Positions 1 to 12,290 of a stretch of DNA of 64,000 nt are shown here, one piece after another. Both the position numbers and the translations under genes were made by a program. How positions within the stretch are numbered: the stretch's first letter is position 1; each line of letters starts with the position of its first letter. The DNA comes from Rhineura floridana (Eukaryota > Chordata > Lepidosauria > Squamata > Rhineuridae). The notes below the pieces were generated by a model. That model was given only the letters and a program-made list of their open reading frames with translations, did no database searches and had not been told where the DNA came from. Location: contig NC_084483.1 in assembly GCF_030035675.1 (NCBI RefSeq), forward strand, positions 2,666,501-2,730,500, written 5' to 3'.

Positions 1-2710
1 TGCAGAGAACCTAGAGCAGACATCCCTTAGGCCAGAGCTGGATAAATCCCAGGCACCTGGTGACCTTGGTGCCTTGAAACTAGATGCTAGGAATATTGAA
101 ATATTTTTCCAGCCCTTCCCTAAGTTAGAGACAGGCCCTATCAAAATCAGTAGGCGCCCTAACATTGAAAGGCAATTGATAGCAGTAGAACTTGATAGTG
201 CATAAACCATACGTGCTTTGCAGGATCTGTGTCTTTTGACAGGTTTCTTTTTATTTAGTTGTGAAATACGTACAGCAGGGTGAAACCGTACTTTAATTCC
301 GTGTGGATTTGATGTTTGTTTTTGTTTCTTTAAAGCCATGTCTTATGTACAAGGCTTGTAATTAGCTAGGGAAATAATATTTTTCTAATATATGACGTGG
401 AATGGCAAAAATTTTATTCAAAGGAATAATGTAGAGCAGTTTAGCTATAATATAGCATAGTACAATCTGAATATTCCGATGCAGCTAGGCACTGGCTTGT
501 GAGGACTGGCACTCCTGTTCCTGCCATAATTTCTTTTTGCAGATCACTGCCAGTGAGTACATGCCCTTGCCCCCTCCCGCCCTCGTTCTTGCACGTTGAC
601 ATGAGTCTTAAAGGAAAAGGAACTGAATTTTATTTTTGCCAAATAGGGATGAATAGTGACATGCTTGCCACTCTTTCTGTGTAAAATGGGCCACCAGCTC
701 CTTCTGGGAGTCGTCATAGCTTTTATCACATTTAACTACATATGCAACAGTGTGTGGCGTTACGGTCGAATCCTGGAGCTTGAGCAGATTTGGTTATACT
801 CAGGCACTGACTTCATGATTTAATTTGATTGCTTTTCTGGGTTTTGTTACGACTGCCCACCTAGGTTCGTTGCCGTATGCAATGGGCCTATCCAGAAACT
901 CGTGGGCTGGGATCCAAGGGCCTTGTGGCGAGCAGCGCTTGAAGCCTGTTTCCAAACATGGACCTTGCACCCTACCCACTCTGCCACCGGACAAACCACT
1001 CTTGTGAAACTCAGGGGACCTTCAGGAGCAGTCTTGGAAACAAAGGGGAGAATGTTTGGCATGCATGTGGGTGTCTGTGGTAAAACTTGCACATTCCTAA
1101 GAACTTCAACAGGCTCCTTTTCACATTGCCTTGGCAGCATGGAAGCAGCTGGAGGATAGCCCCTTTCTGCATACCACAAAGGTACATTCGCCATGTGGGA
1201 GGAACCTGTGTGTGAACTCCTCCCCATGCCAAAATTACCCCAGCTGCATTGTGGGCTCCTCCCAGATGACTTGCGGCTTCTCATATTACCTCTGAAGGAC
1301 AGAAAAGAGAATATTGCAGTAATTTCCATGTTTCAAGGTAATGTAAGGATGGCCCCAGACCTAATCACCTACACATAATGCTGAATAAAATGGTAGAATT
1401 CTAAACTGTACCATTTCAGGTAGGGAGTTGTACATAATTTCCCCTATGTTAAAAAAACATACTCCCTGCTTTGTAGCAAGCTAGCAGATCAGAGATTTAG
1501 CATTACCTTTTTCCTGGTGTGCTAGTTTAATAGCTATAAAAAATACAATTCTCCCAACTGCATCCTGCTGTGATACAGTACAGAATTCTACATAATGGGT
1601 AGATCGGCTCCATTATCTCTCTAGCTCATATTTTGGTATTCAAGATTTGGGATTTGTCTGTAACATACATACACATGTATAATATAGACTTCAATGTTAT
1701 AGCAATTGTTAGGTTTTGCATTTGTAAAAATAGAATGCTAAATGGTAAGGGAAGTTCTTTGTGGGTTTTTTTTTAATTTTGGTGAATTCATGGGAAGAAT
1801 AAATATTTTGTGCCTGATAGCAAATGACAAATCTCTAAAGGGTGACTACCAAACATCAAGCCAGCCTCAAAATAAATATATAAAAAGTGATGGTACAACT
1901 TGTTTTGTTTGCAAGTTGTTCCACTTTTCTGAATTTCTGTAAGGTCTTTCCCCTCTATAAAGCACAACACTACAGAAGAGATCTTACAGATTGTCAAGCC
2001 TCTGAGTTCAAGTGCCCCTATTTATTTAGCTAAAGCAGACATACTCCAAGCCTTGATGTGTGTCCTCTTCTGTAAATTTCCTCTTTTCTTCTCCTTGCTG
2101 GTTTTGTTTTAATCCATGTTGAATTGTTTCATGTTTGTTCTTCTCTCTTCCTTTGTTCCTCTCTCTCCGCGTGAGTTTTGGGGGGAGGAATTGTGGGTGT
2201 TTTTTCATTTTTGTGACGGGAGCAGCAAAATGGGCACAAGGGTAGAAATGGGGGCGTGGGAGTGGGACAATTTTTGTAAATATTTCCCATTGATCTCCAC
2301 ACTGCAGTAGAATGGTCTGTGGTGTTTTTCCTCTGTCGGCTTTTCAGTACTGACATTAATCAGCTGAGAAATTATTCAGATTTTATTTTTGTATCTGTGG
2401 TAACAACCCATTAAGCAAAAGGTGGTGGTTGTTTTTTTCCCAGTTGGAACATTTTTTTCAAGCTATTGCTCACATTAACAAATTTAAGTGCCTGAAGCAA
2501 ACTTCCATTATGTATCTGTATACTAAAAGTTTAAAACTCTGTTGTATTGATTTTTATAAGCCTTTTTACCTCTGTGTAAAGAATATATATACAAGTGTAT
2601 GATGTATATTTTAGTTCTTAACTTCTTTTTTATTGTTTCTAATATGTATGATCATTGTAGCTATTGCTTTAAAAATGTACCATGTAAATATAAATACATC
2701 ATATCAAACC
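1..2710 (+). other. Probable 3' UTR of an upstream plus-strand gene (SPRED2 by synteny)
   Basis: No coding sequence or interspersed repeat is recognisable here. The stretch is T-rich and AT-rich, and ends at 2,640-2,700 in a run (TGTACCATGTAAATATAAA) typical of the end of a conserved vertebrate 3' UTR. In vertebrates SPRED2 lies next to ACTR2 in convergent orientation and has a 3' UTR of a few kb, so a plus-strand 3' UTR at this edge would fit. That is inference: no SPRED2 codons are inside the window. It could equally be unique intergenic DNA. Confidence 0.35.
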
Positions 2711-5700
2711 AAAACTGTCTTACATGCTTTGGAAGTCTTTAATGGAAAGGTGTGTGTGACTGAAAGATGAGATGCAAGACAAGCCTCTGTGGTGCATTCC
2801 ACGTTATTCAATGTGCACCCGTATACAGTTTCTGCCCAATTATTTCTCTGCACAAATAAATTGTGTGAAGTAGGTAAGCAGGGAGGGGAGGGATAGCCAT
2901 GTCCAAACCCATTGATTGCTGCTGATGTAAAAAGTGCAATCATGGGTTTTGTATGCGTGTAGCCCAATTCATGCTCATTTTTCTGATCTCGTGGAGAAAC
3001 TCAGCTTCATAAACCAGTCGTAAATTTAAAGTTGTGTTTCACTTGTGTGGGTATTGCACTTTCTCAGCATATATAGGACAGTATTTTGTGCCTGTAATTC
3101 TTTCGCGAGGAAAAATAATTGTTGTGAGTGTTTTGGGAAGTGGTGGTGGCTGCCTCATACCCACTTATGCACAATCGCCTGAGAAGCCCAGTGAACTTCT
3201 TTAAACCTATGTGAGCATGTATGCAATCCAGCTGCTTGTGTGTTAATTTTAACACTTATTTTCCCAGTTTTAGCATTTTGTGTTTGGAAAGGAACTATGT
3301 CCAACCATAATGATTTCAACATGTTTTGAAATTACTGAAGCTTCACTATAGGATTTGAAGTGTCAAAACCTTTTTTTTACTGCTTACTTTTTATCCCATT
3401 CCTAGTGGTAATTCCAGAATTCTCAAATAATCTTCCTTGGGGTTTTTTAGAGCATATAAAAACAGATTTCATACTTTATTGATGAGGTCTGAGGAGCTTT
3501 TCATCCTCATCCTGACCCCTTCCCATACACAAAGATCCAGTTTCACAGGGGAATGAACCATATCAAGAGTGAGTGAGGCCATAAGTGCTATTAAACTTGG
3601 AGGGAATGTCCAATATAATAAATACATGCTGGTCATGGAGAGACTCTAAGTGAAGTGCAACCTAATTGGCTGATTGTTTTCTTGACTAAAAATAATTGAT
3701 ACTCACATCTTCCTTTATTTTAGGCAAGACAATATGTCCACCTTTGATTTCTTTTAATCTCTTTTTGCCTTTGCCTAGAGGTTTCTACTGTGAGGTTTTA
3801 TATGGCCATCAGGTATGACCTAGTAACTTGTGTTCATACAAATGGTTATATATTAATTAAAATGTGCAAGTTAAACTCCTCCTGGGGTGATACTGTGTGG
3901 TCACACTTGTTTGTGTAAAGCTCTTTGATATTGTTTTAAAAGTCGATGGTAGCACTCAAGGAGTTCTGCATTTATTATTGGTTTTTATAAAGTAAGATTT
4001 GAGACCATATTTCTGTGCAGTGTGGATTGACAACTAAAGGTCAAACATTGCAGGAGGCAACTTGTGAAAATACAAAAAAAGGTAACATCTTTTTCCTTAA
4101 TGAATGACAGAAGAAAAAAACTGTTTTTCATAGTCTTAAACAATTGTCAACATTAAACAGCTTAACTGTATCCACTGCTTGGAATTGGATATGTTGTGAG
4201 ACTGAGGACAGCATACTGGAATAAAGGATGCCTGCAGCTGTGGAGTGTGGGTGGGTGCAAAGAAGATACTGTTAATATCAAAATCCATTCAGGAAGCTTG
4301 TAAATACCTCCGGAAAACTGTGCCAAAAGCAGGCTAGTGCCATATTCCTGGGCGTTTTAACAGCCTGGTATGCAAAAGACAGTAAAACTTGCCATTGCTT
4401 TTTTCCTCTAATAGCTGCCAATGTACCAATGCAGCATGTGGAGATATGAGGTATAATTTATACTGAGGTTAAAAGCATTCTTGGCCAGGAGGTGGATTGC
4501 TCTTCTTGTATATGCATAATAAATGTATTTATTACATATTTTTATTCCCACTTTTTGGTCCGATGAGTCTATGATGCAGCTGTCCTTATCCATGGTGATG
4601 TTCACCAGCAAGGGATGGTGATGGCCGAAGCAAGGTGGAGATAATTAAACCTAGGATTCTGGAACAGATGGGAAGGTAAGGCAAGGTCACAACCTTGGAT
4701 AAGAACAAAGTTGCTGGTTCAGGACCATGGTTAGTAGTCCTGCAGCCGAGGCAGAAAATACACAAGTCTCCATGGAGCCATGGGGCATCTGGTAGAACTT
4801 TATAGTCTGGGCTGGATAGTCAAGAGGGAAGCCCCACCCTTTCTGTGCTGCATCTGTCCAAGACAGTGCCCATTTCTACAGCCATCAGCAATGGGATTTC
4901 AAGCTATAGACACTGTCTTAGTGAAATTTCAGGGCTCTCCTGTTCCACCGAGTAGATTGTAGTGCAGTCATCGAGAGTCTGGGGGAAGGTCTCCTCAGGA
5001 TTCACAGCATGGGATGTGGGCTCTGGTGTTACCAGATTTACATCCAAAACTCTAAAATGCACAGCTGGGCAATACCGTATCAGGACCAACTAAAATGTCA
5101 CAAAATTGTGGCAAGCTTCAATGGGCAAGATGTTACACTGTGAGAAGTGGGGGCAAGGAACATATTAAAAGTACAAAAATTAGGCTGGATGTTGTTATAG
5201 CCATGAGGTCAGCTGGTAAACGTTGCTCCAAGATGGAGATTGCAGGCTGAATATGTCCCTCCCAGGTACTACAGATACCAGGTTACACCCCTAGGATTCT
5301 AGGATGAAGAAGCGATGACTGGTCCTCATTTCTGATCAATTAAGTGCCTTGTAACTTGGGTCTGTCCCACACCTATAACATCCAACCTAATTTTTTTTAA
5401 AATAACCCATCATCACCACCCTCTGTTTTGTGTAACATCTTGCCTGATGGAGTGTTTTTAGAGAACTTGAAATCTTGTCATAATTATGGGACATTTTTGT
5501 TGGTTCTAAAAATATATTGCCCAACCGTACATTTTGTGCATTATTCACAAAATGAGCCCACTTATTCCATAGTTCCCAAAATTTCCCTTGGCGTCCAAGG
5601 GCACTTTCCCTTACTCTCGCCCATCAGAACACAACAATCAGTCTCTTCTACCCAGTGGAGCCATTTCCTGCTGTGGTCTTTGCTCCCCCTTTCATCTCCT

Positions 5701-6130
5701 CAGTGTTGACGCCGCGTACATGGGAACATAGCAAGGAGACCTCTGATAGTTGGTCTCACTGTGGCACTGACCTCTCAAGAAGGCCTCAAAGCACTGAGGA
5801 GCTTATAGTCACATGAGTGATCTTTTGAAATGTGAACTCTCCAAAGATGGCCATCAATCTCAGCTGTGGGGGAAAGGTATGAAGTGTCTGCACAGGAATT
5901 TTGAAAAATGGGGGCCAGGTGAGGCTTGTGGAAATAGTTAATTGATGCTGGAAAAGGGATAAGATTGGTGTTTCCTGATTTAGCCATCTAAATGCATGGC
6001 AACTCAGGATGAGATTTAAAACAAAAAAAATTATTAACATGTTGCTTCTAAAGAAAAGCTTGCCATTTTGATTATATAAACTGGCCCCATGGATCATATT
6101 GATAGAGGAAGCCGCTTCCAGAGCTGCTGC
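2711..6130. other. Intergenic stretch, nothing recognised
   Basis: AT-rich single-copy-looking sequence. All open frames are short (under about 95 codons) and show no protein family I know. No intact mobile element was found. Confidence 0.5.
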
Positions 6131-6135
6131 TGCTG

Positions 6136-6235
6136 TTAGATTTTAGTTTATTATATATTTATTAAACTTATATCCTGCCCTTCCAGAAGGATCCCAGGGT
6201 GGCAAACAAAGGTCAAACCATCTTAAAAACATCTC
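6136..6235 (-). repeat. LINE/SINE 3' end fragment (L2-type tail)
   Basis: Read on the minus strand, this ends in a sequence of the kind that closes reptilian L2 and L2-mobilised SINEs: a phrase meaning 'contents of the cell, AGGGTGGCAAACAAAGG', then a TATAAATAATAAACTAA-like tail. It is too short to assign a subfamily. Confidence 0.5.
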
Positions 6236-7624
6236 AAAAACAAAACATCTTTAAAAAAAAAATTAAAGTAGTAATTGTCATTTGGTACTTTTGATCTTAG
6301 GGATGGTTTGTATCCATTTGTGGCAATCTGGTAAGTCCTGTGCAGGATTCCAGTGAAGTGGAGGGGAGGGAAAGGGTTTCCAGTAGATGGAGAGAAACGT
6401 CTATGCATGATGGGAGCTGTAGTCCATCAATATATGGAGTGAATAAAAACATTCATTCATTCAATATATGGAGAGCACATGTCTGTCACTCCTGCTCTAG
6501 GCAGACATCAACTAAAAGTATGGAGGGCAGAAGTGAACACAGTTGAACATCACCCTGTGTAACACACACACACATTACACTCATTTATTCATTGTAATGT
6601 CTGCAGAGCCCTGTGATCCTGCAATTGTTGGAAGGAAGTTCCCATTGCTTAGCAGCTGCAGCAAGGATTACAGAGACTTCAAAAGAAGAAACTGAGGGAG
6701 TGTGAATTTTATAGTGGGGATGGAGAGTCCCTGGCCCACATGCCAGATGTAGTCCACAGCTGGATTTTATGTTGCTTTCTGTGTCCCCCTTTCACGCATC
6801 AGCAGCTCAGGTTAGGGGAGGGAGCTGGTGGGAGTGGTTCTAAGAGGCTGGGATTAATATCCACATGTGCACATCACTCTGTTGGTGCCCTTTCTAGGAG
6901 TGAAGCTGCCTATCCTGTCAGTGTTCCCTCCCAGCAGTCATGCAGAATCCTCTGTTAGGTAGTGCTCTGAGCAGAAGGAGATACGCGGGGCTTCTTTCTT
7001 TAGCAAATCGTTAATGGTATCTGCATTCAATGACAGCATGGTGAGGTTCAAAGATTCTTGCCTTTCATTCATCTGCAAGGGGCGAGGCCCTTATTCCTGC
7101 TGAGAATCCATCTTGAGTTAACGTTCAGCGCATACACCATGATAACCATCAAAATGTTTCACGGATGTATTTTCCTCTTTATTTTATACTGTGCAATTCA
7201 GCCAATCCCTAGAAGATCATGCCTTATGATCCTTATACTGAGTCCAGCCATGCATTTATGCATTTAATTGGAGCTACTGATGGACAGGAGGGAAGTTAAA
7301 AGTAGTGACAGAATGGCAAACAGTGTATATCTAGTAAGACAGGGAGTTTCCAAGATCTTTTTAACAGAGCCAGTTATATTTAAGTTATGTTAAGCAATCA
7401 GTCTGATCATGTGATTCATATTTTGTTTTTCTCTAAATTTTACAGATTCAAATATGCCAATTCCCAACATTTCCTATTTTTAAATGTTTACATAGTTTTA
7501 TTGTGTGTCTATACAGATATGATGTAAACCATTTTGATTTTATAATTAGTGGCATACAAATATTTTTATAAATAAAATAAGTACATAAAACAAGAGTTCA
7601 AGAGATTATATGATGTACTCATTC

Positions 7625-7720
7625 CACATGTCATTTAGAAAAATGTTTATATACCGCTAACTCATATAAAATACATCTAAGTGGTATACAGCAAATATAA
7701 AATCAATCATAAGAAAAATA
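7625..7720 (-). repeat. L2-type LINE 3' end fragment
   Basis: On the minus strand the phrase GCTGTATACCACTTAGATG and the following AT-rich tail (TATAAACATTTTT) match the 'gtggtatac...ataaat' ending shared by the L2 copies at 27.8 kb and 31.1 kb in this window. No coding part remains. Confidence 0.45.
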
Positions 7721-8057
7721 GGAAAGCAAAAAATTCAGAAGGAACTGGTCAATAACATAAATATGCATCCAGCTGAAGAAGCCTGTCGACACAAGGAAGT
7801 CTTCCAAAGATGTCTAAAAATAACAAGCAAGGTTTTGTACTTGCTGTTGAATTTCAAGAGTAGCTCATTATTTAGTCATAAAATTTCAACACAGCTTTGC
7901 AAAATATCTCAATTTAAAGACCTTTTTGTTTCTATTAAGGAATTTGCCTTGTTATATTTCAGCAAAAGTCCCCCAGCTGTGTTAGACGGAGAGACAGAGA
8001 CCTGCCTTTTCATATGTGCCTCTGTGTTTGTCAGGAGGCAGCAGCAGGCCATGTCTC

Positions 8058-8378
8058 ATAGGAACACAGGAAGCGGCCATATACTGAGTCCGACCGTTAG
8101 TCAGAGCTTGGAAAAGTTACTTTTTTGAACTACAACTCCCATCAGCCCCAGCCAGCATGGCCACTGGATTGGGCTGATGGAAGTTGTAGTTCAAAAAAGT
8201 AACTTTTCCAAGCTCACTCTGTCTAGCTCCGTATTGTCTCTACAGGGAATGGTAGTCGCTCTCCGGTGTTTCACATAGTCGTCTCTTCCTGCCCTACCTG
8301 GAGACACTGAACAATTGAACCTGGGACCTTCTGTATGCAAAGCAGATGCTCTGTCACTGAGCTGTGCTGACTTGGCAA
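8058..8378 (-). repeat. tRNA-derived SINE with CR1-like tail, split by a MITE
   Basis: On the minus strand it starts with a tRNA-like head: an A-box-like CTCAGTGACAGAGC and a B-box-like GGTTCAATTG. It then passes through a body matching the plus-strand copy at 13.38 kb, and ends in the tail 'actgagctagat..ggtc.gactcagta..ggc.gcttcc' next to CATAGGAACACAGG. A foldback MITE at 8,104-8,215 interrupts it, so the SINE parts are 8,058-8,103 and 8,216-8,378. Confidence 0.7.
8104..8215. mobile_element. Foldback MITE (hAT-like) inserted in a SINE
   Basis: Near-perfect palindrome. An arm of about 45 bases beginning GAGCTTGGAAAAGTTAC is repeated in inverted orientation at the right end with about one mismatch, around a short core containing AGCCAGCATGGCC. 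The body includes the phrase ACTACAACTCCCATCA, shared with the MITEs at 29.2 and 19.6 kb. No transposase is present, and no convincing target duplication was seen. Its very similar arms suggest it is younger than its SINE host. Confidence 0.8.
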
Positions 8379-8419
8379 CAGTACAAAACAGTGTTCTTGT
8401 CTCTCCATTGGGATTCAAT

Positions 8420-9600
8420 CAACAGAAAACGGGGAGGGGGGGTGTTAAACAAATGATAAAAAAAGGTATGGTGCAAAAGGTGGGTCTTCTCTTTTTCACC
8501 ATTAGTTGGCAAAACTGTTTTTACCCTTCTTGTAATTGATTGTCACTTGGTTAGTGTGGGCTGTTCCCTCCAGATGTGATAAAGATCCTGGATGTGGCTC
8601 AGAACGTATCTCTGGCACTGCCCTCTGAATTTGCGTTCTTGACAAGGGTCTCACACACTCTTAAACACCTCCTGCTCTTCAGTGTCCTGTGGCTAATTTT
8701 TTCTGCATTTGAACAAAGCGACAAAGGGCTGCAAAGGCAAGCATCCCACTTTTCTGTGCATTTTGCCCAGACCCAGCCATGCCCTCCTATTACAAAACAA
8801 AACACCTAGCTGAATACAAGCCATAGCGTAGCATCTCCCCACTAACGGAGGACTCCAGTTGACAGTAGAGGCCACACCTTGATCACTTAAGGAGATACCT
8901 GTCAACATCTCCAAGGACTGTGCTCCTTTCAGGCCAGCCATAGATGAAGCAAGTAGCAGAATCTAATTTCATCACTCTCAAATGGACAAGAAAGAGTACG
9001 GAGGAATTTCTGCCCATTCACTTCTCAACATGTGAGTTGTTTCTTTTCAGACCCTAAAAGGGGCCTGAGTGTAGTTTGATTTCAGCTGGGGAGGGGGATT
9101 ATATATATTTATATTTTCAGCACAGCTTCCCATTCTGTAATTCTCTGCCAAGAGTTTTGTGCCTACTATCATTCTTTCTATTTGCAGACCTTGGGGTGAG
9201 TGCCAATCCTTATGTAGCCAAAATTGAAACAAACACAAAAGGAGATTTATCAGCAGCATTGGGGGGGTAACAGCAAGGTTTGCAGATGTACAAAAGAAAT
9301 GTTGGGGGGGGAATGGGGGAGCAACACAGCCTAAACATTGCTAAGCATGATCAGTGGGCTCAGAACAATGGAAAATAAAGCTGGGTAAGTGGAGGAATTG
9401 ATGTGGCCAGTGAAGATACCTCCTTTTGGAGAGGGAGGCTCCTCTCAGGCCAAACCAAGCAAAAACAAAATGAGTTACACTTGAAATGAGATTGAACTAC
9501 TCTGTCTCTGATATTTGTTATTTCAGCCCCCTCAGCCACATATTCGGATATCACATACACGTCAGGAATACACTGCAACATTTTGTTACAGGGCCCGACT
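8420..9600. other. Intergenic stretch, nothing recognised
   Basis: No protein family or intact repeat recognised. Short G runs occur near 9,245-9,320. Confidence 0.45.
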
Positions 9601-9639
9601 TGTGTGTGTGAGTGCGTGCGCGCGCACACGCGTGTGTGT
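9600..9639. repeat. GT/GC microsatellite
   Basis: Alternating purine-pyrimidine run (GTGTGTG...GCGCGCGCACACGCGTGTGTGT), a candidate Z-DNA-forming tract. It abuts the 3' end of the BovB copy. Confidence 0.85.
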
Positions 9640-10035
9640 TATGTGCCTTCAAGTCGATTATGACTTAATGGCGACCGTCTGAATCAGCGACCTCCAATAG
9701 CATCTGTCCTGAACCACCCTGTTCAGATCATGTTAAGTTCAGGTCTGTGGCTGCCTTTATGGAATCAATCCATGTCTTGTTTGGCCTTCCTCTTTTTCTA
9801 CTCCCTTCTGTTTTTCCAAGCATTATTGTCTTTTCTAATGAATCAGGTCTTCTCATGATGTGTCCAAAGTATAACCTCTTTTTCATTATTTTAGCTTCTA
9901 GTGATAGTTCTGGTTTAATTTGTTCTAACATCCAATTATTTGTCATTTTTGTAGTCCATGGTATCCACAATTCCAACACCATATTTCAAATGAGTTGATT
10001 TTTCTCTTACCCACTTTTTCCACTATCCAACTTTC

Positions 10036-11014
10036 GCTGAGAGGAGACTCTTATTCCTCTGAGCTCCAGGGGCCAGAGTTGTTTAACAGTCAGCCACTCT
10101 GATTGAAGCTCTGTGAGGGGAACAGGGCCTCTCCTAGCAACTCTCAGCACCCTTCACTAACTACAATTCCCAGGATTCTTTGGGAGAAGCCATGACTTCC
10201 TAAAGGGTAATAAAAGTCTGGTGCGGATGTGGCCAGGGCAGTTAGGTTTAAATTTGGGTGGAAAGGAAAGGGGCTTCCCCTGTGCCCAGTGCCCAACCAT
10301 CCAATCTCCTCCCCTTCCCCCCCCTCTCTGCCCTTCCCTCCCTGTTCCTCCCCTAGGTCAGTTTCACCTATCCTAAGCATCACTGTACTGTAAATCCCAC
10401 TGAACTCAAAAAGCATGCAAATGTTCAAACCTGCCCTCCCCTCCTCCTCCCTCCCATCACCTCCCTTTTGCCCCTTCCCTCCACCTCCACGCCTTCCCTT
10501 CCAATCACCTCCTTCCCCCTCCCCCTCCTTCTGCTCCCCTCTCCCCACTTCCTCCTTCCCTCTACCCTACCCTCCTCCTCCCCCACGTTCAGTTTTACCT
10601 ATCCTAGCCATGATTGCATGGGAATAAATCCCACTGAACTCAGTAAGCATGTAAATGATCAGACCTTCCTTTCCCCTCCTTCCCATCTCCTCTCCCTTCC
10701 TCCTCCTTTCCTCCTCCCCTCTCCTCTTCCTTCTTCCTCCTACCCTGCCCACTCCAGCCTTCCCTCCCCTTGGTCAGTTTTACTTATCCTAAGCATGATT
10801 GCATGGGAGTAAATCCCACTGAACTCAATAAACATGCAAATGATCAAGCCTCCCCTCCTCCTCCCATCCCCTGTGGTCAGTTTCACCTATCCTAAGCATG
10901 ATGGCAGGGGAGTAAATCCCACTGAACTCAGTAAGCATGCAAATGATCAGTCCGTTCTCAGCAAACTTGCACAGGATCCCATTTCTTACCTCCTGGATTA
11001 AAAAGCAGAGAAAC
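10036..11014. repeat. Composite repeat, copy 1: half foldback MITE plus pyrimidine-rich tandem units
   Basis: The left part (10,036-10,226) is the right half of the foldback element seen whole at 32,653-32,914. Then come CT-rich tracts alternating with four copies of a phrase meaning 'CAGTTTCACCTATCCTAAGC ... AAATCCCACTGAACTCAATA ... GCATGCAAATGATC', starting near 10,358, 10,588, 10,773 and 10,874. The last part (10,960-11,014) leads into the palindrome. Order and phrases match copy 2 at 32.6-33.45 kb, so this is one repeat family. The long proline/serine open frames over the CT tracts are compositional artefacts. Confidence 0.75.
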
Positions 11015-11150
11015 TCACTAATAGGCAAAAAAAACCCTTATGGTTTAAGAATGTTATTACAGCCAACAGATATTTCTATCAAACCTTGATAGAAATATCT
11101 GTTGGCTATAGATACATTCTTAAACTGCAAGTTTTTTTGCCTATTAGTGA
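11015..11150. mobile_element. 136-bp palindromic MITE
   Basis: Two arms of about 67 bases in inverted orientation meet near 11,082. The left arm starts TCACTAATAGGCAAAAAAAA and the right arm ends TTTTTTTGCCTATTAGTGA, both containing AGCCAACAGATATTTCTATC or its complement. The right end joins BovB sequence directly. The same arm sequence begins the left arm (33,447) and ends the right arm (about 35,490) of the larger inverted structure in copy 2. Confidence 0.85.
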
Positions 11151-12238
11151 ATTGATAATCCTTGACAAATTCAATGTTTTCATTATCAACTTCGAAATTA
11201 CATAAATTTTCTGTTGTCATTACTTTACCCTTCTTGACGTTCAGCTGTAGTCCTGCTTTTGTGCTTTCCTCTTTAACTTTCATCAGCATTCATTTCATAT
11301 CATTACTGGTTTCTGCTAGTAGTATAGTATTGTCTGCATATCTTAAATTATTGATATTTCTCCCTCCAGTTTTCACACCTCTTTCATCTTGGTCCAATCT
11401 TGCTTTTCTTATGATATGTTCTGCATATAGATTAAACAAATAGGGTGATAAAATACAACCCTGTCTCACACCCTTTCCAATGGGGAACCAATTGGTTTCT
11501 CCATATTCTGTCCTTACAGTAGCCTCTTGTCCAGAGTATAGGTTGCGCATCAGAACATTTGGGTGCTGTGGCACCCCCATTTCTTTTAAAGCATTCGATA
11601 GTTTTTCATTATCTACACAATAGAAGGCTTTGCTGTAATCTTTAAAGCACACAATTATTTTAAGAGCCATTATAGAATCTTGAGCATTACTTTACTTGCA
11701 TGGGATGTTACGGCGATGGGTCGATAATTCCTGCATTCCCTGGGATCCTCTTTCTTTGGAATTGGGATGTATATTGAACACTTCCAGTCTGTAGGCCATT
11801 GTTTTATTTTCCATATTTGTTGATAGATTTTAGTCAAAATTTGGACAGTCAGTCTCAGTAACTTGTAGCAACTGTATTGGTATGCCATTTATTCCTGGTG
11901 ATTTGTTTCTTCCAAGTATTTTAAGAGACACTTGCACCTCACATTCTAAAATTTCTGGTTCTTCATCATATGGTTCCTCAGTGAATGAATCTGTCATCCT
12001 GGCATCTCTTTTATATAATTCTTCTGTGTATTGGCCCCAATTGTAATCACCTATATTGAGCTCTGTTGACCCATGTCTTGGCCTTTCTTCTGTCAAGACC
12101 CAGACATCACTTGTCAAAACACCACAGCAGTCAGTCTCATTCAAATCTATTTGTAAATATTGAAGAATTAAAGACATGTCCTAATTAACTAATGTTCTTC
12201 ATATGACATGTTAACTAAGAGTAAGTCCTAAGGCACTA

Positions 12239-12290
12239 ACAGTGCAATCCTATGCATGTCTACTCAGAAGTAAACCCCATTGATGTGCTC
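12239..12290 (+). repeat. Half of a short palindromic MITE
   Basis: The phrase GCAATCCTATGCATGTCTAC followed by TCAGAAGTAAACCCCATTG is one arm of the MITE seen complete at 42,961-43,054. The other arm is missing. Confidence 0.55.

Larger units (their letters stand above)
9639..12060 (-). mobile_element. RTE/BovB LINE, minus strand, interrupted by a composite repeat
   Basis: Two blocks of one minus-strand BovB-type ORF2. Block 9,639-10,035 carries the 3' end and the C-terminal region ([19 protein letters not shown], then WIDSI). Block 11,151-~12,060 carries the reverse transcriptase core: PIPKKEDPRECRNYRPI, then FKDYSKAF (usual YSKAFD), [39 protein letters not shown] and NNLRYADNTILL (the YADD box reads YADN). 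The frame is broken in several places. Aligned with the better copy at 52.8-55.1 kb, about 180 bases of BovB are missing where 1.1 kb of unrelated repeat now sits. It is a dead LINE. Confidence 0.88.

Noticed and set aside
5428-5709. 93-codon plus-strand frame as a gene
   Set aside because: Single short frame without family match, splice context or codon bias.
10415-10812. Overlapping 70- and 114-codon proline/serine-rich frames (and their minus-strand glycine/arginine-rich shadows)
   Set aside because: They lie on CT-rich tracts of a tandem repeat. Long open frames on such tracts are compositional.
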